64,000 bases of DNA from Arthrobacter sp. zg-Y1171 (GCF_025244845.1 NZ_CP104264.1:3038001-3102000); one strand, 5' to 3'; counted from the stretch's first letter, positions 51,265-60,326 are shown. The notes: generated from the sequence alone by a model not told the origin. Translations and numbers: made by a program.

Positions 51265-51322
51265 GAACCAACTCTATCGGTCCCTCCGGGACGCCCCGTC
51301 ACGGAAGGACCGCTCCGGACAA

Positions 51323-51350
51323 AGCAAAAACCCCCGGTTTCCCGGGGGTT
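51323..51350 (-). terminator. Terminator of the tRNA-Ala gene
   Basis: On the minus strand AACCCCCGG pairs with CCGGGGGTT around GAAA and is followed by TTTGC, 7 nt after the tRNA 3' end. Confidence 0.9.
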
Positions 51351-51356
51351 TTCCTG

Positions 51357-51429
51357 TGGAGCTTAGGGGAATCGAACCCCTGACCTTTTCATTGCGAACG
51401 AAACGCTCTACCAACTGAGCTAAAGCCCC
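51357..51429 (-). tRNA. tRNA-Ala (CGC anticodon)
   Basis: A 73-nt canonical tRNA: acceptor GGGGCTT/AAGCTCC (one G-T pair), D-arm AGCTCAGTTGGTAGAGC, and anticodon loop TTCGCAA, giving anticodon CGC for GCG codons. The T-arm is AGGGG-TTCGATT-CCCCT and the discriminator is A. CCA is not encoded. A terminator follows. Confidence 0.97.
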
Positions 51430-51649
51430 AAACTGCACCGCGCGGCGTCGTACCCGGTCCGAACTACGGATCGAAACGCGAACAACCGACCCCGCTAGGC
51501 TACACCGATTCTAAACACGTGCTCGGGCCCGCACCAAACCCCCGGCACCCTAGGAATGCCTCGGGACCCTCGCTACCGTCGAGGAACCGGCACGGTTCGC
51601 CCGCGGAGAGCGGTCCTGCGCAAAGCACACCGGAACCAAGGAGAATGCC

Positions 51650-52054
51650 ATGGCCCTGATCACCGAAATGCTCGAAAACCATCCCGCCGGCCCCCGCACA
51701 TCGGATCCCCGCCTCCTGGTCGAGTGCCTGCTGGCCTGCGGTGAATGTGCCCAGGTCTGCAATGCCTGCGCGGACGCCTGCCTGAGCGAGGAAATGGTGG
51801 GCGAGCTGGTCAGCTGCATCCGCATCGACCTGGACTGTGCCGAGATCTGCGCGACCACGTCCGCAGTGCTGTCCCGAACAGGTGCCACGGGGCCGGCGAC
51901 CGCCAGCCTGCTGCATGCCTGCATTGCAGCCTGCGCCGCGTGTGCCGAGGAATGCCAGCAGCACGCCGCCATGCACCCGCATTGCCGGATCTGCGCGGAA
52001 GCCTGCCGCCGCTGCATCAACGCCTGCGAAAAACTGCTGACCTCACGCGGTTAG
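51650..52054 (+). CDS. Four-helix-bundle copper-storage-type protein
   Basis: The 134-residue protein has 18 cysteines arranged along four predicted helices with CxxC and CxxxC spacing (CLLACGECAQVCNACADAC, CIAACAACAEECQQH, CRICAEACRRCINACEKLL). This is the Csp/DUF326 pattern, in which thiols lining a four-helix bundle hold many Cu(I) ions. There is no signal peptide, indicating the cytosolic Csp3-like form. AAGGAG lies 7 nt before the ATG. Its last codons overlap the convergent DinB gene by 4 bp. Confidence 0.9.
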   Translation: MALITEMLENHPAGPRTSDPRLLVECLLACGECAQVCNACADACLSEEMVGELVSCIRIDLDCAEICATTSAVLSRTGATGPATASLLHACIAACAACAEECQQHAAMHPHCRICAEACRRCINACEKLLTSRG

Positions 52055-52560
52055 TGCGCCAGCACCATTCCCCGGACATAGGCCGCCTGCCCCACGTGCT
52101 CAAGGCAGTCCGCGAAGGTGCTCACCAGCCGGACGCCCAGCGTGACCGGCGGATCCCAGGCCCGGTCCACGATCCGGCCCAGGTCCTCGCCCGACAGTCC
52201 CGAGACGAAGGCCTCGGTGCGGGAATGCACGTCGTCGTAATAGCCCAGCAGCAGCTCCGCGGAGTGCACCTGGACCAGCGCCACCTGCTCGGAGGTATGC
52301 CCGTAGCCGGTGTCCTCCACCGCCAGCGGCAGCCCCAACCTTTTGGCCCAGCCGTCGGCGGTCCAGGCCTGCTCCTGCCCCGACACCTCGGCAATCTGGT
52401 GGTCCTCCACCCGGCTCAGGTGCCAAATCAGCCAGGCAATGGAGTTTCCGTCCGGATAGGGGCGGTGATTCAGTGCACCGGCGTCGAGGTTGTTCACTGC
52501 CCGCCGGACTGCGCCGGGGAGCCGTCCGAAGGCATCGATAAGGAGATCGCTTTCGTCCAT
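52051..52560 (-). CDS. DinB-superfamily protein (DUF664, mycothiol-transferase-like)
   Basis: The 169-residue four-helix protein has the DinB metal-site histidines in SIAWLIWHLSRVEDHQ (about 40-55) and DCLEHVGQAAYVRG near the end. In actinobacteria this group includes mycothiol-dependent transferases. The specific substrate is unknown. It converges on the copper-storage gene, sharing 4 bp at the stops. Confidence 0.87.
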   Translation of the reverse strand: MDESDLLIDAFGRLPGAVRRAVNNLDAGALNHRPYPDGNSIAWLIWHLSRVEDHQIAEVSGQEQAWTADGWAKRLGLPLAVEDTGYGHTSEQVALVQVHSAELLLGYYDDVHSRTEAFVSGLSGEDLGRIVDRAWDPPVTLGVRLVSTFADCLEHVGQAAYVRGMVLAH

Positions 52561-52694
52561 CGCGGCAGGCTCCCTCAGGGTTGGCGGCAGGATTTTGCCA
52601 TCGTTTCACGCCGGTCCGGCGTCCGGGAAGAGGCCGTTTGAGGGCCGCCGCAGAAAACAGGCCGCGGACCGGTTCCTTCCTCGCCGCGCAGTCC

Positions 52695-52700
52695 TAAAAT
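52695..52700 (+). promoter_or_regulatory. -10 box (TAAAAT) placing a leaderless start
   Basis: TAAAAT, 7 nt, then ATG 52708. Confidence 0.5.
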
Positions 52701-52707
52701 GGCTCGC

Positions 52708-52932
52708 ATGAGCTGGACAGATGAGCGTCCCGCATGGCTTCCGCCCATTCCCTCGCCGCACCGCGGCCAGGCTCGGATTGTTCTGGGAATGATCTTGGTC
52801 TGCAGCACCATGCTGGCCAGCCTCGTGGTCGCTTCCTTCGGTGCGCTGCTGAGCATGTACATCCTCTGGCCGCTCACGGGCGGGCTGCTGCTGCTGATGT
52901 CCGGGCTGCTCAGCCGCCGCCGCGGCGTGTAA
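52708..52932 (+). CDS. Small two-helix membrane protein
   Basis: The 74-residue protein has a Pro-rich cytoplasmic start (MSWTDERPAWLPPIPSP) and two membrane segments, then a basic RRRGV end. ATG 52708 is preferred over ATG 52699 because the -10 box TAAAAT overlaps the latter. The function is unknown. Confidence 0.65.
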   Translation: MSWTDERPAWLPPIPSPHRGQARIVLGMILVCSTMLASLVVASFGALLSMYILWPLTGGLLLLMSGLLSRRRGV

Positions 52933-52997
52933 CGGCCGGCCCGTAACGGGGCATCCGGCGCCTCCCGTCACGGCACGGCAACGCAGGGCCGTGCGCT

Positions 52998-53003
52998 TAG
53001 GAT
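52998..53003 (+). promoter_or_regulatory. -10 box (TAGGAT) placing a leaderless iclR-type start
   Basis: TAGGAT, 6 nt, then ATG 53010, with no Shine-Dalgarno sequence. Confidence 0.5.
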
Positions 53004-53009
53004 TGGCCC

Positions 53010-53726
53010 ATGACACCCCCTGAGCCAACCGGAGCCGGCTCCCAGTCGCAGACCCTCTCCCGCGGCATCCGCGCCCTGGAACTCCTCGCGGACGCGGAGG
53101 GCGCCCTGAGCATTGCCGAACTCTCCGAACGACTTGGGGTACACCGCTCCATCGCCTACCGGATCCTGCGGACTCTGGAATCCCACTCCCTGGTGATGCG
53201 CGACGACGCCGGCCGGGTTTCGGCCGCGCCCGGCCTCGCGGCGCTGGCGCGGGGCGTGTCGCGGGACCTGCAGTCGGCGGCGCTGCCCGAGCTCGGCGTG
53301 CTGGCCAACGAGCTGTCCATGACGGCCTTTGTTGCGGTCTGGGACCGGCAGAACTGCGTCACCCTGATGACCGTGGAACCCACCCACAGCCGCACCGCCC
53401 TCATCCAACGCCCGGGTACCCGGCACTCCTTCACTGCCGGCGCTCCCGGGATCGCGATCCAGTCCGCCATGACGGAAGAGCAGTGGGACCGGCTGGCCCC
53501 GGGGCAGAAGTACCGCAGCGAAAGCCGTGTGGCCCGTGAGCGCGGCTACGCCGTCAGCCACAACGAGGTCATCGAAGGGGTTTCCGCCGTTGCCGCTCCG
53601 GTTACTGCCGCAGGCCAGCTGCCCGCCGCGGTGTCGGTGGTGTACTTCGGCTCCGGTAAGGACGAAGACGCCATGGGACTGCGGCTGGCCGAAACCGCCC
53701 GGCGGATTGAAGCGGCCCTCCGCTGA
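53010..53726 (+). CDS. IclR-family transcriptional regulator
   Basis: The 238-residue regulator has an N-terminal winged helix-turn-helix (about 15-75: LSRGIRALELLADAEG, ELSERLGVHRSIAYRILRTL) and a C-terminal effector domain (about 85-235) containing RHSFTAGAPGIAIQSAM and ARERGYAVSHNEVIEGVSAVAAPV. These match IclR proteins controlling carboxylate or aromatic catabolism. It is leaderless. Its targets are not adjacent in an obvious way; the P-type ATPase follows 75 bp later. Confidence 0.9.
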   Translation: MTPPEPTGAGSQSQTLSRGIRALELLADAEGALSIAELSERLGVHRSIAYRILRTLESHSLVMRDDAGRVSAAPGLAALARGVSRDLQSAALPELGVLANELSMTAFVAVWDRQNCVTLMTVEPTHSRTALIQRPGTRHSFTAGAPGIAIQSAMTEEQWDRLAPGQKYRSESRVARERGYAVSHNEVIEGVSAVAAPVTAAGQLPAAVSVVYFGSGKDEDAMGLRLAETARRIEAALR

Positions 53727-53743
53727 GAGCCTCGCCGGGAAAA

Positions 53744-53763
53744 TTTAGGTAAGCATTATCTTG
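53744..53763. promoter_or_regulatory. DtxR/IdeR-like half-site at the P-type ATPase promoter
   Basis: TTTAGGTAAGCATTATCTTG contains a TTAGGTAAG half-site followed by a degenerate inverted half. It lies 38 bp before the ATPase ATG and is a low-confidence candidate metal-regulator site. Confidence 0.3.
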
Positions 53764-53800
53764 CTGGAAACTGCTCCGCAACCGGCCTAAAACTGAAGGC

Positions 53801-55726
53801 ATGAGGAGCAGCAGAATACCCAGGATCCCGGACGCGGTGCGCCGCTATCCGCTGGTGTTCGCCACACTGCTGGTCGGCTTGGCGGTCCTTGCCCTGCTCG
53901 CCGTTGACGCCGGTACCGCCGCGGCCTGGACGGCAAGCCTGTACGCGGGCGCCGTGGCACTGCAGACCGCCGCGGGGATGGTCCGGAACATCCGTGCCGG
54001 CAACTGGGGTTTGGACATCCTGGCCGTCATTGCCATCCTCAGCACCATCGCCGTTGGCGAATACCTCGCCGCGCTGATCATCGTGCTGATGCTTTCCGGC
54101 GGCGAGGCGCTGGAGGATTATGCCGCCGGCCGGGCCCGCAGCGAGCTTGATGCCCTGTTGGAACGCGCACCCCAGCAGGCCCACCGGCTGGAAGCGGACG
54201 CCGTCGTCGACCTTGCCGCCACCGAGGTCCGGCCCGGCGACATCCTGCTGGTCCGGCCCGCCGAGCTGGTGCCTGTGGACGGCATCCTGCTGGATCCGGC
54301 CGCGGAGTTCGATGAATCCTCACTCACGGGCGAATCCCTGCCCGCCCTGCGCAGCGCCGGGGAGACGGTGCTCAGCGGGTCGGTCAACGGCACCGCTGCC
54401 GTCCGTATCCGTGCCACGGCGACGACGGCGGACAGCCAGTACCAGCGGATTGTGGCCCTGGTGCAGGAGGCCGCGGCGTCGCGGGCACCCTTGGTGCGGC
54501 TGGCGGACCGGTACGCCCTTCCGTTCACCGGGCTTTCCCTGCTGATTGCCGGCGCTGCCTGGCTGGCCAGCGGCGATCCCGGCCGCTTTGCGGAGGTACT
54601 GGTCCTGGCCACCCCCTGCCCGTTGCTGATCGCTGCCCCGGTGGCCTTTATGGGCGGCATGAGCCGGGCTGCCCGGCACGGCATCATCGTCAAGGGCGGC
54701 GCCACCTTGGAACAGCTTGCCCGGATCCGCACGGCCGCCTTCGACAAGACCGGCACGCTGACCGTCGGCCGGCCGGAACTGGTGGCAGTGCATCCGCAGC
54801 CGCCGTTCACGGAGGATGAGCTGCTGGCCCTGGCTGCGTCCGCGGAGCAGTATTCCTCCCATGTGCTGGCCGCCGCTGTCCAGTCCGCGGCCACCGCGCG
54901 GGGGCTGGCTTTGCTGCCGGCCCACTACGCCTCGGAGGCGGCGACCAACGGGGTGGAAGCGCTGATCGGCGGCCGCAGGATCCGGGTGGGCAAGCAGCGG
55001 TTCATTGCCGGCACGGGCGCGGACCCGGCGGAACAGCCGCTGCGGCCCGGCGAACTCGCCGTCTATGTCGGGGTGGAGGGCAGCTTCGCCGGCACCTTGG
55101 TGCTTAGCGATACCGTGCGCCCCAATGCCGCGGCCACGCTCACGGACCTGCGGCGGCTGGGAGTCCGGTCCACGGTGATGCTCACCGGTGACGCCGCCGG
55201 AACCGCGCACAGCGTCGCCCACGAGCTGGGCATTACGCAGGTCTCCTCCGGTTTGCTGCCGGCGGACAAGGTCCGGGCGGTTGCCGCCCTGCCCGACCGG
55301 CCGGTCCTGATGGTGGGCGACGGCGTCAATGACGCACCGGTGCTGGCCGCGGCCGACGTCGGCATTGCCATGGGTGCCAGGGGTTCCACCGCTGCGGGCG
55401 AGTCCGCCGACGCGGTGATTGCCGCCGACGACCTCTCCCGCGTGGCCGTCGCCGTCGACATCGGCCAGCACACGCTCCGGGTGGCGCTGCAGAGCATCCG
55501 GCTCGGCATCGCGCTGAGCGTGGCCCTGATGCTGGTGGCAGCCTTCGGGTACATTCCGGCGGTCGCCGGTGCCCTGACCCAGGAATTGGTGGATTTGGCC
55601 GCCATCCTCAATGCCCTGCGCGCCCTGCACGGGGCTGGACGCCGTCCCGCTCGCGGCTCCGAGCGGCACGGGGACCGGCGGGCAGGGATAATGGGCAGTG
55701 GCCGCCGCCCGGTGCCCGGCCGTTGA
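53801..55726 (+). CDS. Heavy-metal-translocating P-type ATPase (P1B)
   Basis: This 641-residue pump has an actuator loop (DESSLTGES, about 170), the membrane metal site LATPCPLLIAAP (CPC-type, about 270), the phosphorylation site FDKTGTLT (about 315) and the hinge MVGDGVNDAPVLAAADVG (about 505). It lacks the N-terminal HMA metal-binding domain; six to eight membrane segments start at residue 17. The nucleotide-binding HP motif appears as SSHVLAAAV, without the usual HP dipeptide. CPC-type pumps carry Cu(I), Zn(II), Cd(II) or Pb(II). Whether it exports copper with the nearby Csp protein is inference. Confidence 0.87.
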   Translation: MRSSRIPRIPDAVRRYPLVFATLLVGLAVLALLAVDAGTAAAWTASLYAGAVALQTAAGMVRNIRAGNWGLDILAVIAILSTIAVGEYLAALIIVLMLSGGEALEDYAAGRARSELDALLERAPQQAHRLEADAVVDLAATEVRPGDILLVRPAELVPVDGILLDPAAEFDESSLTGESLPALRSAGETVLSGSVNGTAAVRIRATATTADSQYQRIVALVQEAAASRAPLVRLADRYALPFTGLSLLIAGAAWLASGDPGRFAEVLVLATPCPLLIAAPVAFMGGMSRAARHGIIVKGGATLEQLARIRTAAFDKTGTLTVGRPELVAVHPQPPFTEDELLALAASAEQYSSHVLAAAVQSAATARGLALLPAHYASEAATNGVEALIGGRRIRVGKQRFIAGTGADPAEQPLRPGELAVYVGVEGSFAGTLVLSDTVRPNAAATLTDLRRLGVRSTVMLTGDAAGTAHSVAHELGITQVSSGLLPADKVRAVAALPDRPVLMVGDGVNDAPVLAAADVGIAMGARGSTAAGESADAVIAADDLSRVAVAVDIGQHTLRVALQSIRLGIALSVALMLVAAFGYIPAVAGALTQELVDLAAILNALRALHGAGRRPARGSERHGDRRAGIMGSGRRPVPGR

Positions 55727-55760
55727 CGGGTTTTTTGGTTTAGACGCTAGGGGAATGTCC

Positions 55761-56756
55761 ATGACGTTGGTCGACAATGCGGTGTATGTGAACGGCAAGC
55801 GCCACCATAACCCGGACAGCCTGGATGAAACGTTCGAACTGACCCGCAGCTCCGGCGGCATGGCATGGATCGGCCTGTACCGCCCGGACGAGGTGGAGCT
55901 GCTGGCCGTCGCCGAGGAGTTCGGCCTGAACCTGCTTATTGTCGAAGACGCGCTGGCCGGCCACCAGCGCTCGAAGCTCGAGCAGTACGGTGACCAGCTG
56001 TTCCTGGTGCTCCGGCCCGCCCGCTACCTGGACGACGTCGAACGCGTCGAGTTCGGTGAGCTGCACCTGTTTGTGGGCCCCAACTTCGTCGTGACCGTCC
56101 GGCACGCCGAATCACCGGACCTGACCCGTGTCCGCAAGCGGCTGGAACAGGAGCCGGACCTGCTGGCACTTGGCCCGCAGGCCGTGCTCTACGCGGTGCT
56201 GGACCAGGTGGTGGATGAATATGCTCCCGTCGCGGCCGGGCTGGAGAACGACATTGACGAGATTGAGGACCAGTTGTTCGGCGGCGACGCCGAGGTGTCC
56301 CGCCGCATCTACGAGCTCTCCCGCGAAGTCATCCAGTTCCACCGGGCCATCAGTCCGCTGGAAAACGTGGTGGGCGAACTGCGCCAGAACGCGGAGCAGT
56401 ACGGCATCCCGGCGGACCTGCATGACAACCTCGGGGACGTGCTGGACCATGTGCTGCGCCTGATTGACCGGGTCAACGCATACCGCGCCATCCTGGACAA
56501 CGCACTCACCCTGTCCTCGACACTTGCCTCCAACCGCCTCGCGGAGACGAGCATTGAACAGAACGAACAGGTGAAGCGGATTTCCTCGTGGGCTGCCATC
56601 CTCTTTGCCCCCACCCTGGTGGGCACCATTTACGGCATGAACTTTGAACACATGCCCGAACTCGGCTGGCAGTTCGGCTATCCGCTGGCCATCGTGGCGA
56701 TGTTCGGGATGGGCGCCATCCTGTACGTGACCTTCAAACGGAACAAGTGGCTCTGA
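55761..56756 (+). CDS. corA: CorA-family magnesium/cobalt transporter
   Basis: The 331-residue protein has a long cytoplasmic domain (about 1-265) and two C-terminal membrane helices with the pore motif YGMNFEHMPE at the end of the first (about 293-302). It forms a pentameric Mg2+ channel. The ATG at 55761 with AGGGGA at 6 nt spacing is favoured over an ATG two codons earlier. The short loop after GMN has MPELGW in place of the common MPE-LxW. The stop overlaps the next start (TGATG). Confidence 0.92.
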   Translation: MTLVDNAVYVNGKRHHNPDSLDETFELTRSSGGMAWIGLYRPDEVELLAVAEEFGLNLLIVEDALAGHQRSKLEQYGDQLFLVLRPARYLDDVERVEFGELHLFVGPNFVVTVRHAESPDLTRVRKRLEQEPDLLALGPQAVLYAVLDQVVDEYAPVAAGLENDIDEIEDQLFGGDAEVSRRIYELSREVIQFHRAISPLENVVGELRQNAEQYGIPADLHDNLGDVLDHVLRLIDRVNAYRAILDNALTLSSTLASNRLAETSIEQNEQVKRISSWAAILFAPTLVGTIYGMNFEHMPELGWQFGYPLAIVAMFGMGAILYVTFKRNKWL

Positions 56757-57145
56757 TGCGGCTACTGCTCCCCGTGCTGGCGGGCGCGCTGCTGCTGAGC
56801 GCCTGCGGGAACAACGCCGGTGCTTCCCCGGATCCCGGCGGGAGCGGCGGGAGTTCGGCCGCCGATGTGACCGGGCCGTGGGGCGACGTCGATAATCCGG
56901 ACGCACCGTCCCTGGACTTCAGCCCCGACGGGCGGGTCAGCGGCACGGACGGCTGCAACCGTTTGATGGGGCACTGGAGCGTCTCCGGCAACCGCGTCAC
57001 CCTCCGGGACATGGCCACCACCCTGATGGCCTGCCCGCCCGGAATGGACACATGGCTCGCCGCGGGTGCCGCGGCCGACGTCGACGGCGGCACCCTGCGG
57101 ATCTATGACCAGGCCGGCAACGAAATCGGCGTCTTGGAACGGTAG
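56756..57145 (+). CDS. META-domain lipoprotein
   Basis: The 129-residue protein starts with a lipoprotein signal (LLLPVLAGALLLSAC, lipobox cysteine at about residue 17), followed by a Gly/Ser/Pro linker and a META domain (about 40-129) with the hallmark SGTDGCNRLMGHWSVSGN and TLMACPPG. META/HslJ proteins respond to heat or antibiotic stress in other bacteria. It is coupled to corA through a TGATG overlap. Confidence 0.87.
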   Translation: MRLLLPVLAGALLLSACGNNAGASPDPGGSGGSSAADVTGPWGDVDNPDAPSLDFSPDGRVSGTDGCNRLMGHWSVSGNRVTLRDMATTLMACPPGMDTWLAAGAAADVDGGTLRIYDQAGNEIGVLER

Positions 57146-57149
57146 GGCG

Positions 57150-58511
57150 CTAGTGCCGGGACTGCTGCTTCGGCGAGCCCTCCACGTGCAGGTCGTTGCC
57201 CTTGGTTTCCTTCACCATGGTCACGGCCACAAAGGACACCACGCACAGCACCATGATGTAGAGGCCGATGGACGGCGACCAGCCGGTCTCGTTCAACAGC
57301 GCCTGGGCAATGGTCGGCGCGAACGCCCCGCCCAGGATGGCCCCGAGGGCGTACCCGATGGAGACACCCGAGTACCGCACCCGGGCCGGGAACATCTCGG
57401 CATACATCGCTGACTGCGGACCGTAGGACAGGCCCAGGCCGATGGTCAGGACGAAAATCGCCACCGCGAACAGCACAATGTTGGTGGTGTCGATGAGCAG
57501 GAACATCGGGACCGACCACAGGAACACCCAGGCGTAGCCGATCTGGAAGGTGCGGACCCGGCCGATCCGGTCGGAAAGGATCCCGCCGTAGAGCGTGAAG
57601 ATCAGCCAGCCGAAGGATCCCAGCGTGGTGGCCAGCAGCACCGAGGGCCGGTCCATTCCCAGGCCGCCCGCGGCCGGCTTACCGGTGGCGTAAGAGGCGA
57701 AGAAGGCGATGACCAGGTACCCGGCCGCATTGTTGGCAATGAAAATCAACGCACTGAGGATCACCTCGCGGCTGTTGTGCCGGAACAGCTGGCTCAGCGG
57801 AGCGGACGATTCCTTCTTCCGCTCCTGGATCTCCTTGAAAATGGGGCTCTCGGCCACCGAGCGGCGGATGAAGTAGCCGACAATGATCAGTACCACCGAG
57901 ACCAGGAACGGGATCCGCCAGCCCCAGGCCAGGAAGTCCTCCTCGCTCAGGCTCGTGCTCAGCACGTACATTACGAACGTCGCCAGGATCATGCCCACCG
58001 GCACGCCGATCTGCGGGTAGGCGCCGAAGAGACCGCGCTTGCCCGCCGGGGCGTGTTCCACCGAGAGCAGGGCGGCCCCGCCCCACTCCCCGCCGGCGGA
58101 GAAGCCCTGCATGATGCGCAGCACAATCAGCAGGATCGGACCGGCGACGCCGATCTGCGCGTAGGTGGGCACCACACCGATCAGGGCGGTGGAGATACCC
58201 ATCATGACCAGCGTGAACACCAGCATTTTCTTCCGGCCGATCCGGTCTCCCAGATGTCCGGCGACGACGGCGCCCAGGGGACGGAACAGGAAACTGATGC
58301 CGATGGTCGCAAAGGAGACCACCTGGCCCAGCGGGCCGTCGTTGATGGGACCGAAATACAGGGTGGCCAGCACCAGGCCGGCAGCCTGGGCGTAAATGAA
58401 GAAGTCGTACCACTCGATAGTGGTGCCGACCAGGGTTCCGGCGAGGACCTTGCGTTCCTCCCGGCTCATCCGGCCGGAGGAAGGCACGGCGGACGCGGCA
58501 TTGACACTCAT
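57150..58511 (-). CDS. MFS transporter, metabolite:H+ symporter (MHS) family
   Basis: This 453-residue transporter has 12 membrane segments and the MHS signatures IEWYDFFIYAQAA (about 31-43), GHLGDRIGRKK after segment 2, and GGEWGGAALLSVEHAP in segment 5. A charged middle loop (KEIQERKKESSAPLSQ) separates the halves. MHS members import shikimate, proline-betaine, citrate or other organic acids; the substrate is unknown. GGAG lies 6 nt before the ATG. Confidence 0.9.
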   Translation of the reverse strand: MSVNAASAVPSSGRMSREERKVLAGTLVGTTIEWYDFFIYAQAAGLVLATLYFGPINDGPLGQVVSFATIGISFLFRPLGAVVAGHLGDRIGRKKMLVFTLVMMGISTALIGVVPTYAQIGVAGPILLIVLRIMQGFSAGGEWGGAALLSVEHAPAGKRGLFGAYPQIGVPVGMILATFVMYVLSTSLSEEDFLAWGWRIPFLVSVVLIIVGYFIRRSVAESPIFKEIQERKKESSAPLSQLFRHNSREVILSALIFIANNAAGYLVIAFFASYATGKPAAGGLGMDRPSVLLATTLGSFGWLIFTLYGGILSDRIGRVRTFQIGYAWVFLWSVPMFLLIDTTNIVLFAVAIFVLTIGLGLSYGPQSAMYAEMFPARVRYSGVSIGYALGAILGGAFAPTIAQALLNETGWSPSIGLYIMVLCVVSFVAVTMVKETKGNDLHVEGSPKQQSRH

Positions 58512-58757
58512 CTAAAACTCCATTGTTTTGAGACGGACAGTGACGTGGAAAACGGACCCGGTCCCCGCAGCCGGATGCTGGCATCGTACGCCCGCCCCGG
58601 CGTCGGGCACCTTACCCGGACCGGCGAGTTTCAGGACATCACGGAATTCCCCCGGGGGAACCGCCCGGGGTATGCCGCACAGGGAAGAAAGGTCCACAAT
58701 AGACTTCGGCTCTTTTCCGCCCTCACCGCTTTCTCGACCGAACGGCAGCAACGCATC

Positions 58758-60260
58758 TTGAACACCTCCCAGCCGGACCTTAAACCGTGGCCGGCGCTCT
58801 GGTCCCTGGTCATCGGGTTCTTCATGATCCTGGTGGACTCCACGATCGTAAACATCGCCACCCCCGCCATCATGGCGGACCTGGGCGCAGGACTCGACCA
58901 GGTGATCTGGGTGATCAGCGCCTACCTGCTGGCCTACGCCGTGCCGCTGCTGATTACCGGCAGGCTCGGTGACCGGTTCGGCCCGCGCCGGGTCTATCTG
59001 ATCGGACTGGTGGTCTTCACACTCTCCAGCCTCTGGTGCGGCTTTGCGCACAGCGTGGACGCGCTGATCCTCGCCCGTGTGGCCCAGGGCTTCGGCGCTG
59101 CGCTGATGACCCCGCAGACCATGTCCGTGATTACCCGGATCTTCCCGCCGGACAAGCGCGGCACCGCACTGGGCCTCTGGGGCGCAACCGCCGGCGTCGC
59201 CACCCTCGTGGGTCCGATCCTGGGCGGTGTGCTGGTAGACGGACTGGGCTGGGAATGGATCTTCTTCATCAACGTGCCGGTGGGCGTGCTGGGCTTCATC
59301 CTGGCCTACCGGCTGGTGCCGCAGCTCCCCACCGCCGTGCACCGCTTCGATTACCTGGGCGTGCTGCTCAGCGCGGCGGGGATGTTCTGCCTGGTCTTCG
59401 GCATCCAGGAAGGCGAAAGCTACAACTGGGGAACCATTGCCGGGCCGTTGTCCGTCTGGTCCCTGATCATTGCCGGGGTGCTGCTGCTGGGACTCTTTGT
59501 CCTCTGGCAGCGGCTGAACCGCGCCGAGCCGCTCCTGCCGCTGAAGCTCTTCCGGGACCGCAACTTCTCCCTGGCCAACATCTCCATCACCGGCATGGGC
59601 TTCGCCGTCACCGCGTTCTCGCTGCCGGTGATCCTCTTTGCGCAGAACGTGCGCGGGCTGAGCCCAACCCAGGCGGCTCTGCTGCTGGCCCCGATGGCCG
59701 TCCTGGCCGGAGTCCTCGCCCCGGCTGCGGGCAAAATCGTCCAGCGCGGGAACCCCCGGTTCATTGCGGTGTTCGGGTTCGCTGCCATGGCGGCATCCCT
59801 CATCTGGCTCGGTTCCATCCTCAGCCCGGACGTCCCCTACTGGCACCTTCTCCTGCCGATGGCCCTCATGGGACTGGCGAACGCATGCATCTGGCCCTCG
59901 GTGTCGCTGACCGCCACGCGCAACCTCGCGGCCGACGTCGCCGGTGCCGGTTCCGGCGTTTACAACACCACCCGGCAGTTCGGCGCGGTGATCGGCAGCA
60001 GCGCCATCGCCGCGGTCATGCAGTCGCGGCTGACGGCGCACCTGGGCGGAGGTGCAGCCGACGGCGGCACCGCACCGGCCGGCGGCGTGTTCCCGGAAGC
60101 CCTCAAAGCCGGCTATTCCGAGGCCATGGGGCAGTCCCTGTACCTGCCCGCGGCCGTCATCCTCCTTGCCCTGCTGGCCTCGCTGTTCTACGCCAAACCT
60201 GCTCCTGAACTCACCTCGGGCGGGGCCCGGGAAGCGGCACGGACCTCCTCGAAGGGCTAA
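58758..60260 (+). CDS. MFS multidrug transporter, DHA2 (14-TMS) family
   Basis: This 500-residue drug:H+ antiporter has 14 membrane segments, motif A (GRLGDRFGPRRVYL, about 70-83), motif D1-like VDSTIVNIATPAI in segment 1 and motif C in segment 5 (GPILGGVLVD). It resembles EmrB/QacA-type exporters. The TTG at 58758 is taken as the start because no ATG or GTG is in frame nearby; no binding site is visible, so the N-terminus is uncertain. A perfect terminator follows. Confidence 0.88.
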   Translation: MNTSQPDLKPWPALWSLVIGFFMILVDSTIVNIATPAIMADLGAGLDQVIWVISAYLLAYAVPLLITGRLGDRFGPRRVYLIGLVVFTLSSLWCGFAHSVDALILARVAQGFGAALMTPQTMSVITRIFPPDKRGTALGLWGATAGVATLVGPILGGVLVDGLGWEWIFFINVPVGVLGFILAYRLVPQLPTAVHRFDYLGVLLSAAGMFCLVFGIQEGESYNWGTIAGPLSVWSLIIAGVLLLGLFVLWQRLNRAEPLLPLKLFRDRNFSLANISITGMGFAVTAFSLPVILFAQNVRGLSPTQAALLLAPMAVLAGVLAPAAGKIVQRGNPRFIAVFGFAAMAASLIWLGSILSPDVPYWHLLLPMALMGLANACIWPSVSLTATRNLAADVAGAGSGVYNTTRQFGAVIGSSAIAAVMQSRLTAHLGGGAADGGTAPAGGVFPEALKAGYSEAMGQSLYLPAAVILLALLASLFYAKPAPELTSGGAREAARTSSKG

Positions 60261-60275
60261 AACCCCGGACAGCAC

Positions 60276-60312
60276 AAAACCGGGCGGAGCCTCTGCGGCT
60301 CCGCCCGGTTTT
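60276..60312. terminator. Bidirectional rho-independent terminator
   Basis: A perfect 16-bp stem (AAAACCGGGCGGAGCC with its complement) around TCTGC ends in TTTT on both strands, between the converging MFS and manganese-catalase genes. Confidence 0.95.
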
Positions 60313-60326
60313 GCGTCCGGCAGGGG

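Noticed and set aside
57570..58584. Alternative minus-strand frame overlapping the MHS transporter
   Set aside because: Arg/Gly/Pro-rich shadow of the true gene; no membrane segments.
57777..58757. N-terminal extension of the DHA2 transporter reaching back to 57777
   Set aside because: The extension is antisense to the MHS transporter; the real protein begins at the hydrophobic segment near 58758.
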